Assembly (NCBI GenBank): GCA_947503265.1
Contig: CANNDC010000006.1
Location: 124,001 to 188,000 of the forward strand
Reading direction: 5' to 3'
DNA from: an uncultured Alteromonadaceae bacterium
Lineage (GTDB): Bacteria > Pseudomonadota > Gammaproteobacteria > Enterobacterales > Alteromonadaceae
Length of the DNA stretch: 64,000 nt
Shown here: piece by piece, positions 28,492 to 38,012 of the stretch
Layout: each line of letters opens with the position of its first letter
How positions within the stretch are numbered: the first letter of the stretch is position 1
Translations under genes and position numbers: made by a program
Notes under the pieces: model-generated
Told to the model about the DNA's origin: nothing
What the model saw: the letters and a program-made list of their open reading frames with translations, nothing else
Database searches by the model: none

Positions 28492-29451
28492 TTAATATTT
28501 AACTAACGCTGATGCCCAAGCAAAACCACCGCCAAATGCTTCTAGCAACAAATTTTGTCCACGTTTAATTCGACCATCCCTTATTGCCGTGTCTAAGGCC
28601 GTGGGGACAGTAGCAGCAGAGGTATTACCATAGTCTTCTAGTGTCAACACGACTTGGTCAAGAGACATCTCTAATTTTTTAGCGGTTGCTTTGATAATGC
28701 GGAAATTAGCTTGATGTGGAACTAACCAATCTAGTTCTGATTTTTTCATGTTGTTAGCTTCGAGGGTCTGCTCAACAACTTCACTCAGTTTGGTGACCGC
28801 AACTTTGAATACTTCGTTTCCTTTCATTATCCCCCAGTTTTCGTGCACCGACTGTTCATCGCCCCGTGTCGGATTACCAACTTGAAGTAAGTCACCATAT
28901 GAACCGGCAGCATTAATATGAGTTGAAAGGATTCCCGGTTCTTCACTGGCTTCAATGATGGTTGCTCCGGCCGCATCGCCGAACAAGATCACCATTGAGC
29001 GATCCTTTGGATCGATCAGTCGAGATAAACAATCAGTACCTATTACTAAAATGCGCTTTGACATTCCAGAGCGAATATATTGATCAGCGACACTTAATGC
29101 GTAGCAATATCCTGCGCAGGCTGCTGCAACATCGAAGGCAGGAATATTATCAATGCCTAAACTTTTTTGAATTTCACATGCTGTACTGGGAAGTGAGTAT
29201 CTGCCGCTGGTTGTAGCACAAACAATCATATCGATTGAACGTTTATCTATGTTCGCAGCTTCTATGGCCTTTAGACTTGCTTCATACCCCATAGTAGCAG
29301 CTGTTTCATGCTTGCCAATTATGCGTCTTTCTTTGATACCTGTGCGATCAGTAATCCACTTATCTGTCGTATCAACCATGCCTTCCAAATGTGCATTTGT
29401 TCTGATATCGCTTGGATAATAGCTGCCAGTACCAATTATTTTTGAATACAT
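28492..29451 (-). CDS. fabH: Beta-ketoacyl-ACP synthase III
   Basis: 319-residue condensing enzyme that starts fatty acid synthesis from acyl-CoA and malonyl-ACP. The catalytic cysteine is in [13 protein letters not shown], the histidine in [10 protein letters not shown] and the asparagine in [10 protein letters not shown]. The bkd operon in the same window makes branched acyl-CoA that FabH homologues can use as primers in some bacteria, but specificity cannot be read here. It lies 3 bp after plsX. Confidence 0.96.
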   Translation of the reverse strand: MYSKIIGTGSYYPSDIRTNAHLEGMVDTTDKWITDRTGIKERRIIGKHETAATMGYEASLKAIEAANIDKRSIDMIVCATTSGRYSLPSTACEIQKSLGIDNIPAFDVAAACAGYCYALSVADQYIRSGMSKRILVIGTDCLSRLIDPKDRSMVILFGDAAGATIIEASEEPGILSTHINAAGSYGDLLQVGNPTRGDEQSVHENWGIMKGNEVFKVAVTKLSEVVEQTLEANNMKKSELDWLVPHQANFRIIKATAKKLEMSLDQVVLTLEDYGNTSAATVPTALDTAIRDGRIKRGQNLLLEAFGGGFAWASALVKY

Positions 29452-29454
29452 ATT

Positions 29455-30486
29455 TTATGGACGCTCCATTAAAACCATTTCTATTTTATCTTTTATTTTT
29501 TTCGGTACTTCACGTTCTACTTCTTTTACCGCTTCTTTGATCGCTACTAAAAAAGCCTCACTCGAAGCATTGCCGTGACTCTTTACCACAATTCCGCGCA
29601 ATCCTAACAGACTCGCCCCATTATACTGGTCGGGGTTCACTCGTAGATAGATTTTACGCAATAAGGGTAGCGCAACGCGAGACAAAATTTTATTAAAGAG
29701 AGTTTGTTTCGATACTCTTTCGGCTTCAGTCTTGACCAATTTTGCAAGCCCTTCACAGGATTTTAGTGCGATATTGCCTGTAAATCCATCCGTAACAATG
29801 ACATCAGCACAATCAGTGAATAGATCGTTTCCTTCTACATATCCAACATAGTTAATCGATTCAGTTTCGGCCAAAAGCTTGGCAGTAAATTTAACCTGGT
29901 CATTGCCTTTAATTTGTTCTTCGCCAACATTTAATAAAGCCACCCGAGGAAAATCAATTCCTGACACCTCTTGTGCTAAAACCGACCCCATAACAGCATA
30001 CTGAAATAGTGTATCAGAATCGCAATTAACATTAGCACCAAGATCTAGCATAACGGCTTTGCGCTCGGAATCACTTGGTAAGTTGGAAATAAGAGCAGGT
30101 CTATCGACACCAGGAATCATTTTTAATGTCGTGTAGGCCATTGTTAGTAACGCCCCTGTATTTCCAGCACTGACACAGGCCTGCGCTTCATCACGCGCAA
30201 CTCGTTCAAGGGCCCGTTGCATTGATGAGTCTTTTTTAGTTCGCAACGCAACTGTTGGACGCTCATCCATAGACACTTGCTCGCTACAATGTTGAATTTC
30301 TATTCGAGCCATTAAGCTGGCATCTGTGGTTTGAAGATAATCTTCAATCAGTTTAGATTCACCGCATAGAATGAGATGTAAATTGGGTATTGCCTTGAGT
30401 GCCAGAATGGCAGCAGGGAGGGTTATATGGGGGCCGTTGTCGCCCCCCATAATATCTAACGCAATGGTTAGACGGCTAGAAATCAT
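29455..30486 (-). CDS. plsX: Phosphate acyltransferase PlsX
   Basis: 343 residues. PlsX converts acyl-ACP and phosphate to acyl phosphate for phospholipid synthesis and acts at the membrane surface. ALDIMGGDNGP at the N-terminus, VSAGNTGALL, and VTDGFTGNIALKSCEG are the family signatures. It couples the rpmF-yceD pair to fabH as in most gammaproteobacteria. The ATG at 30486 is 5 bp after the rpmF stop. Confidence 0.96.
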   Translation of the reverse strand: MISSRLTIALDIMGGDNGPHITLPAAILALKAIPNLHLILCGESKLIEDYLQTTDASLMARIEIQHCSEQVSMDERPTVALRTKKDSSMQRALERVARDEAQACVSAGNTGALLTMAYTTLKMIPGVDRPALISNLPSDSERKAVMLDLGANVNCDSDTLFQYAVMGSVLAQEVSGIDFPRVALLNVGEEQIKGNDQVKFTAKLLAETESINYVGYVEGNDLFTDCADVIVTDGFTGNIALKSCEGLAKLVKTEAERVSKQTLFNKILSRVALPLLRKIYLRVNPDQYNGASLLGLRGIVVKSHGNASSEAFLVAIKEAVKEVEREVPKKIKDKIEMVLMERP

Positions 30487-30491
30487 TGCTA

Positions 30492-30662
30492 TTATTCAGC
30501 GATGACTTTTTTGCCTTTGTAGTAACCGTCAGCAGTCACGTGATGACGACGATGCGTCTCACCTGATGTTGAATCTACAGACATTGTCGCACCAGTCAAT
30601 GCGTCGTGTGAACGTCGCATACCACGTCTAGAGCGAGTTTTTTTACTCTTCTGTACAGCCAT
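30492..30662 (-). CDS. rpmF: 50S ribosomal protein L32
   Basis: A 56-residue basic protein read from the ATG at 30662 to the TAA at 30492. It begins [20 protein letters not shown] and ends [11 protein letters not shown], which is the L32 pattern of gammaproteobacteria without the four zinc cysteines. It is a component of the large ribosomal subunit. It is in the conserved order yceD-rpmF-plsX, 10 bp after yceD. Confidence 0.96.
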   Translation of the reverse strand: MAVQKSKKTRSRRGMRRSHDALTGATMSVDSTSGETHRRHHVTADGYYKGKKVIAE

Positions 30663-30672
30663 TACTTTACTC

Positions 30673-31200
30673 CTAGTCTCGCTTAAGTTCTTTCAAAACC
30701 GCGAAAGGGTTTGGTCGTTCATCAGCCGGTTCAATCTTACCAAATTGCATTTCATCTTGCTTGATTTCGCAATCCTCCTCTGCATGAAGGGCTACGATCG
30801 GCAAAGATAATATCAATTCATCCTCAAATACTTTGAGTAGATTGACTTCTCCATGGTCATTGACCTCGACCGGTTCATAAACTTCCGGTAATTCAGTCGC
30901 ATCTTCTTCTGATAACCCAGTGATCGGGCTAAAACAAAAATCTGCCTGAATCGAATGGGCAAATGGCCCACCACATCTTTCACACAGTAGTTCTACTCTT
31001 GTCGACATTTGACCTTGGAAAAAGCTCAGACCCTGCGCGTCTTTATCAAACTTAATCTCAATATCAATTTCATCGGCAATTTTGGCAACAGCACCAGTCA
31101 ATCTTTCCATATCTGATGCCAATAAGACACCCGTATAATTAGAGCGTTTAGTGGCACTTTTGACAGGATCGAGTTGCTTGGGCAATTTCACTTTCTGCAT
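30673..31200 (-). CDS. yceD: YceD family (DUF177) protein
   Basis: 175 residues. The family's cysteine pairs are visible in LLCERCGG and, later, a lone cysteine in [11 protein letters not shown]; the C-terminus ends in [10 protein letters not shown], as is common. In plants and bacteria YceD homologues are linked to 23S rRNA accumulation or ribosome assembly, and the gene is almost always upstream of rpmF. It is the first gene of the leftward block. Its promoter must lie between the MITE-like element and 31200. Confidence 0.9.
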   Translation of the reverse strand: MQKVKLPKQLDPVKSATKRSNYTGVLLASDMERLTGAVAKIADEIDIEIKFDKDAQGLSFFQGQMSTRVELLCERCGGPFAHSIQADFCFSPITGLSEEDATELPEVYEPVEVNDHGEVNLLKVFEDELILSLPIVALHAEEDCEIKQDEMQFGKIEPADERPNPFAVLKELKRD

Positions 31201-31264
31201 AGGGCGCGCATAATATAGATTCCAGACCCTATAGTCAAAGGAAAAGATTGTATTAAAAGCACTA

Positions 31265-31439
31265 GGGCGTGTTGACCTTTGCTGTACAATTTTGCAGTGG
31301 TTTGAGCTTTATTTATACAATGCAGCGCGACTGCGGTGTAGTTATTCTACATAAAGGAGCGATAAAGCAGTAGAAATTAAGCTCAAGCCACTGCCCGAAG
31401 GGTTCAACCATAGCTTGTACAGCAAAGGTCAACACGCCC
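31265..31439. mobile_element. MITE-like element with 25-bp perfect terminal inverted repeats
   Basis: GGGCGTGTTGACCTTTGCTG... at 31265-31289 is repeated as its exact complement at 31415-31439, flanked on both sides by TA (31263-31264 and 31440-31441), the duplication expected of Tc1/IS630-type transposases. A second inner pair, GCAGTGGTTTGAGCTT and AAGCTCAAGCCACTGC, matches at 15 of 16 positions, and GTAG-TTATT-CTAC sits near the centre. The 175-bp element encodes no protein and can fold into one long hairpin. It lies between the divergent yceD and maf. Confidence 0.85.
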
Positions 31440-31490
31440 TAAATATGCTTAGATTTCAATGCGTCGAGAGCAACGGAGAAGTAAAGTAAC

Positions 31491-32099
31491 ATGGTATCGA
31501 CAAATTCAGTTCCCATTATTCTGGCCTCAACGTCGAAATATCGGCAATCTCTACTAAAAAAACTGCAACTTCCTTTTGTATGTCAAGCACCTGATTGTGA
31601 TGAAAATCACCTGCCCAAAGAATCAGCAAGCGACATGAGTTTGCGACTTGCTGTTGAAAAAGCCAAATCGGTAGCCGCGCATCATAAACATGGATTAGTT
31701 ATAGGCTCAGATCAAACCGCAACAATTTTAAACAACCAAGTTAACAACTCAATATTGGGTAAACCCGGCACGAGAGAAAATGCCATAAACCAATTACTAA
31801 ATTGCAGTGGTAACACGGTAAGATTTTTTACTGGGTTATCGGTAGTCAATGCGCAAACTAACGAAATTAAACATCATATTGAACACTTTGATGTCATTTT
31901 TAGAGAGTTAACTGAACAACAAATTACCCGATACATTGATAAAGAAAAGCCGTTTGATTGTGCCGGTAGTTTCAAAAGTGAAGGATTAGGAATCGCGCTT
32001 TTTAGTAGACTGCAAGGAAATGACCCAAATTCGCTTGTTGGATTACCACTTATCAGTTTGTGCAATTTATTAAATGAATTTGGTGTTGAAACTTTATGA
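31491..32099 (+). CDS. Maf/YceF family nucleotide pyrophosphatase
   Basis: 202 residues. The Maf signature IILASTSKYRQSLLKKL, the DENHLPKESASDMSLRLAVEKAKSVA segment and the catalytic aspartate in IGSDQTA are present. YceF-type members hydrolyse 7-methyl-GTP and other modified nucleotides to clear the pool. The gene is divergent from yceD, as in E. coli. The insertion of the MITE-like element places it 50 bp from that element's edge. Confidence 0.9.
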   Translation: MVSTNSVPIILASTSKYRQSLLKKLQLPFVCQAPDCDENHLPKESASDMSLRLAVEKAKSVAAHHKHGLVIGSDQTATILNNQVNNSILGKPGTRENAINQLLNCSGNTVRFFTGLSVVNAQTNEIKHHIEHFDVIFRELTEQQITRYIDKEKPFDCAGSFKSEGLGIALFSRLQGNDPNSLVGLPLISLCNLLNEFGVETL

Positions 32100-32339
32100 G
32101 AATTGCACAGTAGAAAAATGCGGATTAGGTATTTCTGCAATCATTGATTCGATAGCAACAACCTCCACTAATTTAGTATATTCACCTATGAAAATTTCGA
32201 TACATTCTTGCTGCGTTTCATTGCGTTTAATATCGTTCGCAGTGCCCGATATACTGCTGTGGTCTTTCAATACCAACTTGATAGGTAACTTATACAGGCA
32301 TGCGATTTCGATATAATCATAAGTAACACAAGAAACCAC
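32094..32339 (-). CDS. rof: Rof-like Rho-binding antiterminator
   Basis: 81 residues, easily missed between two larger genes. YDYIEIACLYKLPIKLVLKDHSSISGTANDIKRNETQQECIEI aligns well with E. coli Rof DYDNLELACQHHLMLTLELKDGEKLQAKASDL, and VEVVAIESMIAE matches its LRLDKITSF end. Rof/YaeO binds the Rho hexamer and inhibits Rho-dependent termination. The start is GTG at 32339 with GAGGTG 6 bp upstream. Its last codons overlap the maf stop convergently by 6 bp. The assignment is by pattern similarity alone. Confidence 0.75.
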   Translation of the reverse strand: MVSCVTYDYIEIACLYKLPIKLVLKDHSSISGTANDIKRNETQQECIEIFIGEYTKLVEVVAIESMIAEIPNPHFSTVQFS

Positions 32340-32372
32340 AATTTCACCTCTTCGAAAGCATTTGATTCAAGT

Positions 32373-33014
32373 CTACAAGTACTGATGCAATTGAGAACAT
32401 GAGTCAACAATGGCAATGGGCGAATGTTTTTCTAGTTGCTCGGGTTTATGTGCCCCATAGCTAACTCCAATTCGATCCATGCCAATTGCTTCAGCCATCT
32501 GCATATCGAAATGCGTATCTCCAATCATGACAGCGTCTTTGGGATGGAAGTTAAACTCAGTCAGCAATTGTTGTAGCATTTCGGGATCGGGTTTAGATCT
32601 GGCATCATCAGCACAACGAAAAGAATGGAAATAGTGCGCACTATCACTTTTTTCCCACGCAGACATCAACCCCTTCTTTGCCTTCCCAGTAGCAACAGCC
32701 AAGCTTCTCTGTGAATCAGATTTTAACGTTTCCAGCAATTCTCTTGCACCTGAAAACAAGGGATGCGGCGTGCTGTCTTGATTGGCATAAATATCTTTGT
32801 AGAAGGCGACAATTTTTTCTGCCACCCCATCAGAACACTCAAACAACATTTTTGTGGCAGGCAGCAGGCTAACACCGATAATTTGTCTGACATCATGTTC
32901 ACTTGGAATACTCACTTGGGCCATTTTGGCAGCTTTTTGCATACAAGCTACAATTTTGGGAGCCGAATCCATCAGTGTTCCATCCCAGTCAAAGATGACT
33001 AATTTATACTTCAT
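32373..33014 (-). CDS. HAD-IA family phosphatase (phosphoglycolate-phosphatase-like)
   Basis: 213 residues. Motif I is FDWDGTLMDS with nucleophile D9 and acid/base D11, motif II is VATGKAK, and motifs III and IV are SKPDPEMLQQ and MIGDTHFDMQMA. The cap domain is at 16-85. Substrate is unknown; members hydrolyse phosphoglycolate, sugar or nucleotide phosphates. It overlaps rluC by 11 bp and is the second gene of that pair, an arrangement seen in related marine bacteria. Confidence 0.85.
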   Translation of the reverse strand: MKYKLVIFDWDGTLMDSAPKIVACMQKAAKMAQVSIPSEHDVRQIIGVSLLPATKMLFECSDGVAEKIVAFYKDIYANQDSTPHPLFSGARELLETLKSDSQRSLAVATGKAKKGLMSAWEKSDSAHYFHSFRCADDARSKPDPEMLQQLLTEFNFHPKDAVMIGDTHFDMQMAEAIGMDRIGVSYGAHKPEQLEKHSPIAIVDSCSQLHQYL

Positions 33015-33957
33015 TTTGCAATCTCTTTAACGTTTTGATTAAGGTTTTATCTAATTCAGCTTTGTGCCGCATTTGTTGCCCGGAGACTGGGTGAACATAG
33101 GATAGTGAATGAGCATGTAAAAACAATCGATTTAAACCTAATGCTGATACTCGCTTATCAAACTCTTCGTCCCCGTATTTGTCATCACATGCAATAGGGT
33201 GACCGGCATGCAGGCAATGAACTCGAATTTGATGCGTTCTACCCGTAATAGGCGAAGCTTCTACTAGCGTTGCTTGGTGAAACGCACTGAGAATTCTAAA
33301 ACGCGTCTCGGATTCTTTTCCATCTGCTGAAACAGACACCAAGCGTTCACCAGATTTCAATATATTTTTAAGTAATGGCGCTTTAACTTTGAATCGGTTT
33401 TCAGGCCACTCACCCACCACTAACGCTTGATATCGCTTATCGACTGTCTTATTTCTAAGTTGTTCATGCAAGTGCTTTAAGGCTGATCTTTTCTTAGCAA
33501 TCAGTAAACATCCAGAGGTATCACGATCCAATCTGTGAACTAACTCTAGGAATTTGGCTTGAGGACGCAAAGAACGTAGTGCTTCGATCACGCCAAAACT
33601 TAATCCACTGCCTCCATGGACAGCCATACCTGACGGTTTATTCACAACGATGAGTACGTCATCTTCAAAGATAATGTGTGATTCTAACGTGGCTACCCTG
33701 TCCAGTTTTGTCGATGGTCCTGCGTTAGGTTCAGAGACGCGAACTGGGGGTAAACGGAGTTCATCAAGCGCACATAGTTTGTATTCTGGTTTGACCCTCT
33801 TTTTGTTTACCCTTATTTCCCCTTTGCGGATAATTCGATAGATCATGCTTTTAGGCACGCCTTTTAATAGCGTCCGCAAAAAATTATCGATGCGTTGACC
33901 TTGGTGTTCAGCATCAATAGTGAGGAATTGTACTTTATCGAATCGAGTATTAATCAT
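33004..33957 (-). CDS. rluC: 23S rRNA pseudouridine synthase RluC
   Basis: 317 residues. An S4 RNA-binding domain occupies 19-80 and the RluA-type catalytic domain the rest, with the catalytic aspartate in HRLDRDTSGCLL. RluC makes pseudouridine at positions 955, 2504 and 2580 of 23S rRNA. Genomic position divergent from rne matches E. coli, which supports RluC over RluD. It is followed by the HAD phosphatase gene. Confidence 0.93.
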   Translation of the reverse strand: MINTRFDKVQFLTIDAEHQGQRIDNFLRTLLKGVPKSMIYRIIRKGEIRVNKKRVKPEYKLCALDELRLPPVRVSEPNAGPSTKLDRVATLESHIIFEDDVLIVVNKPSGMAVHGGSGLSFGVIEALRSLRPQAKFLELVHRLDRDTSGCLLIAKKRSALKHLHEQLRNKTVDKRYQALVVGEWPENRFKVKAPLLKNILKSGERLVSVSADGKESETRFRILSAFHQATLVEASPITGRTHQIRVHCLHAGHPIACDDKYGDEEFDKRVSALGLNRLFLHAHSLSYVHPVSGQQMRHKAELDKTLIKTLKRLQNEV

Positions 33958-34625
33958 AGCGGCGCTATTCTATATCAATTAAATCAATTATTTTTTAATA
34001 TTTTAATCCCTTGCCACAAAGACAAATTTAGTGAGATAATCGCGCCGTTTTTGAATGACTTTAGTAATGTTTTATTAACACTTTTGTCACAAAACGAATG
34101 CGATGAACAACGGATTTGATTAAGTGTCGGTGAAGGATGAAATTCACGTACAACCCAATACGGTTGGGGTATTAGTGCAAAACATTAAGTCACTAATTAA
34201 CTTTGACACAATGCCACTATCGAAGTGAGTATTTTTTCGAAAAGTCAGGCTAACAAATCCACAAGTCATCATGCGATACACAATAATAATGTGCCGTTCG
34301 CTGGTTAAAAGAATTGAATTTTGGCAACAAACTGACAACGTTTTTGCGCTGTATACGAGCCTAATCGGGTCAGTTTGTAAAATAAATATACAAAAATTTG
34401 GGGTGACGCGTTGCACCCGGGGTGTACTTAAGTTGGTACTTTCCTCAATGAAATAGGATGCATCTGTTGAAATTTTCAACATAGTTTTTGCATTTGAACA
34501 ATCTGTATAACGCTATTGATAGCCTTCTATCTCCAGTCGTGAGACTGCACTTATAGACAGCTTGACTGCCTGTAGTTTTCGCTCTTTGATACCCGCCATC
34601 GGTACTAAAACCGAGTCTTTAATAC
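33958..34625 (+). promoter_or_regulatory. 668-bp rluC-rne intergenic region, probable long rne leader
   Basis: No gene is supported here. In E. coli rne has a 361-nt 5' UTR that senses RNase E activity. Here possible leader structures are ACAAACTGAC (34327-34336) with GTCAGTTTGT (34369-34378), TGTTGAAA-T-TTTCAACA (34466-34482), ACCCAA/TTGGGT near 34150, and a short CGGT/ACCG stem at about 34600. These are only sequence complementarities. An rne5-type feedback element is inferred from position; I could not identify conserved hairpins hp2 or hp3. Confidence 0.5.
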
Positions 34626-37511
34626 ATGAAAAGAATGTTAATAAACGCTACTCAACAAGAAGAGTTGCGTGTTGCATTAGTAGACGGTCAAAAACTATAC
34701 GATTTGGATATCGAAAGTCCTGGCCATGAACAGAAAAAAGCAAATATTTACAAAGGAACCATTACCCGAGTAGAACCAAGTTTAGAAGCAGCATTTGTAG
34801 ATTATGGCGCCGAGCGTCATGGTTTTCTCCCCCTCAAAGAAATCGCTAAAACCTACTTTCCTAATGACTACCGTTTCGAAGGACGTCCAAGCATCAAGGA
34901 TGTCATCAAGGAAGGTCAAGAAGTTATAATCCAAATCGATAAGGAAGAGCGCGGACAAAAAGGTGCGGCTCTTACAACCTTTATTAGTTTGGCTGGCAGC
35001 TATTTGGTATTAATGCCAAATAACCCTAGAGCGGGTGGTATTTCTCGCCGTATTGAAGGTGATGAAAGAACGGAATTGAAACAAGCCCTTAGCAGTCTGG
35101 AGTTACCCGATGGTATGGGTTTGATAGTGAGAACTGCGGGTGTTGGAAAATCTTCTGAAGAATTAGCGTGGGATCTAAGTGTGTTAATAACGCACTGGAA
35201 TGCCATTTATGAAGCTTCTCAGTCTAAACCTGCGCCTTTCCTGATCCACCAAGAAAGTAACGTTATCGTTCGTGCAATTCGAGATTATTTGCGTCGTGAT
35301 GTTGGTGAAATTCTAATAGATAAAAACGACATCTACGAAAAAGCGTTAAATCATATTCAATTAGTTAGACCAGATTTCGCTAGTCGTGTGAAGAAATATC
35401 AAGGTGATGTCCCGTTATTTAGTCATTATCAAATAGAAAGCCAAATTGAATCGGCCTTCCAACGTGAAGTCAGATTGCCTTCTGGCGGCTCAATTGTAAT
35501 TGATCCTACCGAAGCGATGATTTCTATCGATATCAACTCTGCTAGAGCGACAAAAGGCGGTGATATCGAAGAGACAGCGTTAAATACGAATTTAGAAGCC
35601 GCTGATGAAGTAGCACGTCAATTACGTTTACGTGATGCTGGTGGACTTGTTGTAATTGACTTCATTGATATGACGCCTATCCGTCACCAACGTGAAGTCG
35701 AGAATAGATTAAAAGCGGCAGTAAGCCAAGATAGAGCACGAATACAATTAGGCCGAATTTCTCGTTTTGGCTTACTTGAAATGTCACGTCAGCGCTTACG
35801 CCCGTCATTGGGTGAGTCTGCACATATTATCTGCCCTCGGTGTAGCGGTCAGGGTAATATAAGAGGAACCGAGTCCTTGGCTTTGTCCGTTCTTCGTATT
35901 ATGGAAGAAGAGAGTATTAAGGACAATACAGGGCAAATCGAAGCTCAACTTCCGGTTAATGTTGCGACTTATCTTTTAAATGAGAAAAGACATGCTATCC
36001 AGTCTATCGAGAAGCGACATAGTGTCAGTTTATTAGTTATACCAAACCCTAATTTGCAAACACCTCATTACCATGTTGCTCGTCGTCGCCCAGACGATAC
36101 CTTAACGGAAGTAAGTTATGCTGTAGATTTGATTGAAACTGAATCTGCTGAAGCGGACAAACCGACGCAGGAAGCAAAAGCAAAAGAGCAACCTGTGCTG
36201 CAAGGACTCACCGCACCTAAGCAGGCCCCGGTTACGCCTAAGGCAGTAGTGAAAGAACCTTCACTTTTGGCTAAAATAGCGAAATGGTTTGGTGAACTGT
36301 TCAAGAGTGAGCCAGAGCCAGAACCCGTTAAGCAAAACAACAATCGCAAACGTCCTAAACGTCAATCTCGAAATAGAAATGATCGTTCTGGAAATCGTAA
36401 ACCGCGTAACGACTCGTCAAGAAATGATTCGTCTAAAAATGATGCAAATCGTGATGACCGTTCTGCTCGCAACAATAACCGTCAAGACACTAAACGTCCT
36501 CAGAAAGGTAAAGGCCAAAGAGACACGCGTAACAAGGCTGAAGCGACGAATAACGAAACGCCAAATCGTCAGAGTTCACCTAAAACTGAGCAGGTCAATG
36601 AAAGACGTAAACGCAGAGACAGTCGCAAGAATGTTAGAGGTGAAACTAAGCCTCAAGTTGCAGAACAAGCCGCAAGTGCAGAGCTAGAAGATAAGGTTGT
36701 CAATCAGCCTGTTGAAAGCGCTACCGATGCTAAGCCAACTAGTCAAGTGCAAGAGGCAGAAGTATCACAAGTTAGTGCTGAATCAACTGCCGCTACTGAA
36801 GCTACTGAAAATGACAATAAAGACACGGCTGCTGATAAAGGCAGAAGCCGTCGTTCTCCGCGTCATATTCGAGCAGCCGGGCAAAAACGTAAAAAAGAAT
36901 CTGCTGAAGATAGTGTTGAAAAGCAAGATGAATTAACGTTTGAGCAACCGCAGGGCGAAACAACAGAAGTAGCTGCGGAAGCACCTGCTGAAGCCGAAGC
37001 TAAGCCTAAAGCTAAACCAAAGGCAAAGCGAAAGCCCAGAAAAGCGGAAGAGGCTAAGGTTAAAGATGAATCTGCAGCTGTAGAATCGCCTAAACAAGTT
37101 GAAATAGAACTGTCAGACGACGAACCAGTTAAAGAAAAGCCCAAAGCTAAACGTGCGCCAGCAAAGCGTAAAACAGCGACTAAAGCGAAAAAGGCAAAAT
37201 CAGAAACTCAGACTGAGTCTGAAGAAGCTACTGCTGAATCGAGCACCGAGACGGTTGAAAAAGCGCCAGAGGCAAAACCGGCCAAGCCAAAAGCAGCCAG
37301 AACAGCCAAGCCTAAAAAAGAAGCTAAGGCCGCAGTTGCTGCACCAATGGCTAAACCAAAAGCGGTAGAAGATGATTTTAAAGAAGTTGAAATCACTTCA
37401 CTGGCAGCGAGTAAAAGGCCTACCATTAAGCGCTCTAGTAAGGTCGCTTCAATGGCAAATACGGCTAGCAGTTCAGCTGCAGCCCCTACTCGTCCATCAT
37501 CTGTCGACTAA
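34626..37511 (+). CDS. rne: Ribonuclease E
   Basis: 961 residues, endonuclease and scaffold of the RNA degradosome. The N-terminal catalytic half has the S1 domain (about 39-120), catalytic aspartates D302 and D345 in DINSARAT and VVIDFIDMT, and the Zn-link CPRCSGQG with C403 and C406. [18 protein letters not shown] at about 550 is the membrane-targeting amphipathic helix followed by an arginine-rich RNA-binding region (580-690). The rest is low-complexity Lys/Ala/Glu with [11 protein letters not shown] repeats. The C-terminus ends without an obvious PNPase-binding micro-domain I can name. Confidence 0.96.
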   Translation: MKRMLINATQQEELRVALVDGQKLYDLDIESPGHEQKKANIYKGTITRVEPSLEAAFVDYGAERHGFLPLKEIAKTYFPNDYRFEGRPSIKDVIKEGQEVIIQIDKEERGQKGAALTTFISLAGSYLVLMPNNPRAGGISRRIEGDERTELKQALSSLELPDGMGLIVRTAGVGKSSEELAWDLSVLITHWNAIYEASQSKPAPFLIHQESNVIVRAIRDYLRRDVGEILIDKNDIYEKALNHIQLVRPDFASRVKKYQGDVPLFSHYQIESQIESAFQREVRLPSGGSIVIDPTEAMISIDINSARATKGGDIEETALNTNLEAADEVARQLRLRDAGGLVVIDFIDMTPIRHQREVENRLKAAVSQDRARIQLGRISRFGLLEMSRQRLRPSLGESAHIICPRCSGQGNIRGTESLALSVLRIMEEESIKDNTGQIEAQLPVNVATYLLNEKRHAIQSIEKRHSVSLLVIPNPNLQTPHYHVARRRPDDTLTEVSYAVDLIETESAEADKPTQEAKAKEQPVLQGLTAPKQAPVTPKAVVKEPSLLAKIAKWFGELFKSEPEPEPVKQNNNRKRPKRQSRNRNDRSGNRKPRNDSSRNDSSKNDANRDDRSARNNNRQDTKRPQKGKGQRDTRNKAEATNNETPNRQSSPKTEQVNERRKRRDSRKNVRGETKPQVAEQAASAELEDKVVNQPVESATDAKPTSQVQEAEVSQVSAESTAATEATENDNKDTAADKGRSRRSPRHIRAAGQKRKKESAEDSVEKQDELTFEQPQGETTEVAAEAPAEAEAKPKAKPKAKRKPRKAEEAKVKDESAAVESPKQVEIELSDDEPVKEKPKAKRAPAKRKTATKAKKAKSETQTESEEATAESSTETVEKAPEAKPAKPKAARTAKPKKEAKAAVAAPMAKPKAVEDDFKEVEITSLAASKRPTIKRSSKVASMANTASSSAAAPTRPSSVD

Positions 37512-37536
37512 TAACAAATAGTCAATCAGAATTAAA

Positions 37537-37566
37537 AGCGCCTGAAATTAATCAGGCGCTTTTTTT
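37537..37566. terminator. Bidirectional terminator between rne and the convergent thioesterase gene
   Basis: AGCGCCTGA (37537-37545) pairs with TCAGGCGCT (37552-37560) around AATTAA. A T-run follows on the plus strand (37560-37566) and an A-run (37534-37537) gives a shorter T-run on the minus strand, so both rne and the leftward operon ending at 37569 can use it. Confidence 0.85.
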
Positions 37567-37568
37567 GT

Positions 37569-38012
37569 TTAAATGTCTCCTACCATATCTACGATTTTGT
37601 CTGGAGCACCTTTTAAAAATCGCTTTTTTAATGATTCGGAAATCGCAGTTTTAGTAAAATCAATGGTTGATACCAGAACATAGGTCAATTCTGCCGTTGC
37701 TACCAAATCGTTGTTGTGATGCAAATACATCCCCACAGTCATGGTAAAAGATGTGTTTCCGACTTTGGTTATTTGAGGTACTAGTCTCAAGACATCGTCA
37801 AATCTTGCGGATCGATTCCAATTAATATTTAAATTGACCACCTGTGTATCCAAATTGTCACCAATTAGCGTTTGATATCCACCAATAGTTGCTCGCATTA
37901 ATTCGGTTGACGCAATATCTGCATAATCAGCATATCGAGCGTTAAACACAACTTGTTGTGCATCGCACTCTCCATAGCGCACCCTCAATAGCAGTTGAAA
38001 TGGCTTACTCAT
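37569..38012 (-). CDS. Hot-dog acyl-CoA thioesterase (YbgC/4HBT family)
   Basis: 147 residues. The N-terminal RVRYGECDAQQVVFNARYADYADIASTELM carries the 4-hydroxybenzoyl-CoA thioesterase-type signature with aspartate D17 region as catalytic residue, and SFTMTVGMYLHHNNDLVATAELTYVLV is the central strand pair. Substrate unknown; members act on short to aromatic acyl-CoA. It overlaps the rhomboid gene by 8 bp. Confidence 0.85.
   Translation of the reverse strand: MSKPFQLLLRVRYGECDAQQVVFNARYADYADIASTELMRATIGGYQTLIGDNLDTQVVNLNINWNRSARFDDVLRLVPQITKVGNTSFTMTVGMYLHHNNDLVATAELTYVLVSTIDFTKTAISESLKKRFLKGAPDKIVDMVGDI

Noticed and set aside
34271..34456. 61-codon open frame in the rne upstream region
   Set aside because: No ribosome site, no family, and it lies within a probable untranslated leader.
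36289..36936. Long alternative frames within the 3' half of rne
   Set aside because: They follow from the repetitive Lys/Ala/Arg-rich coding sequence of the RNase E scaffold and have no starts of note.
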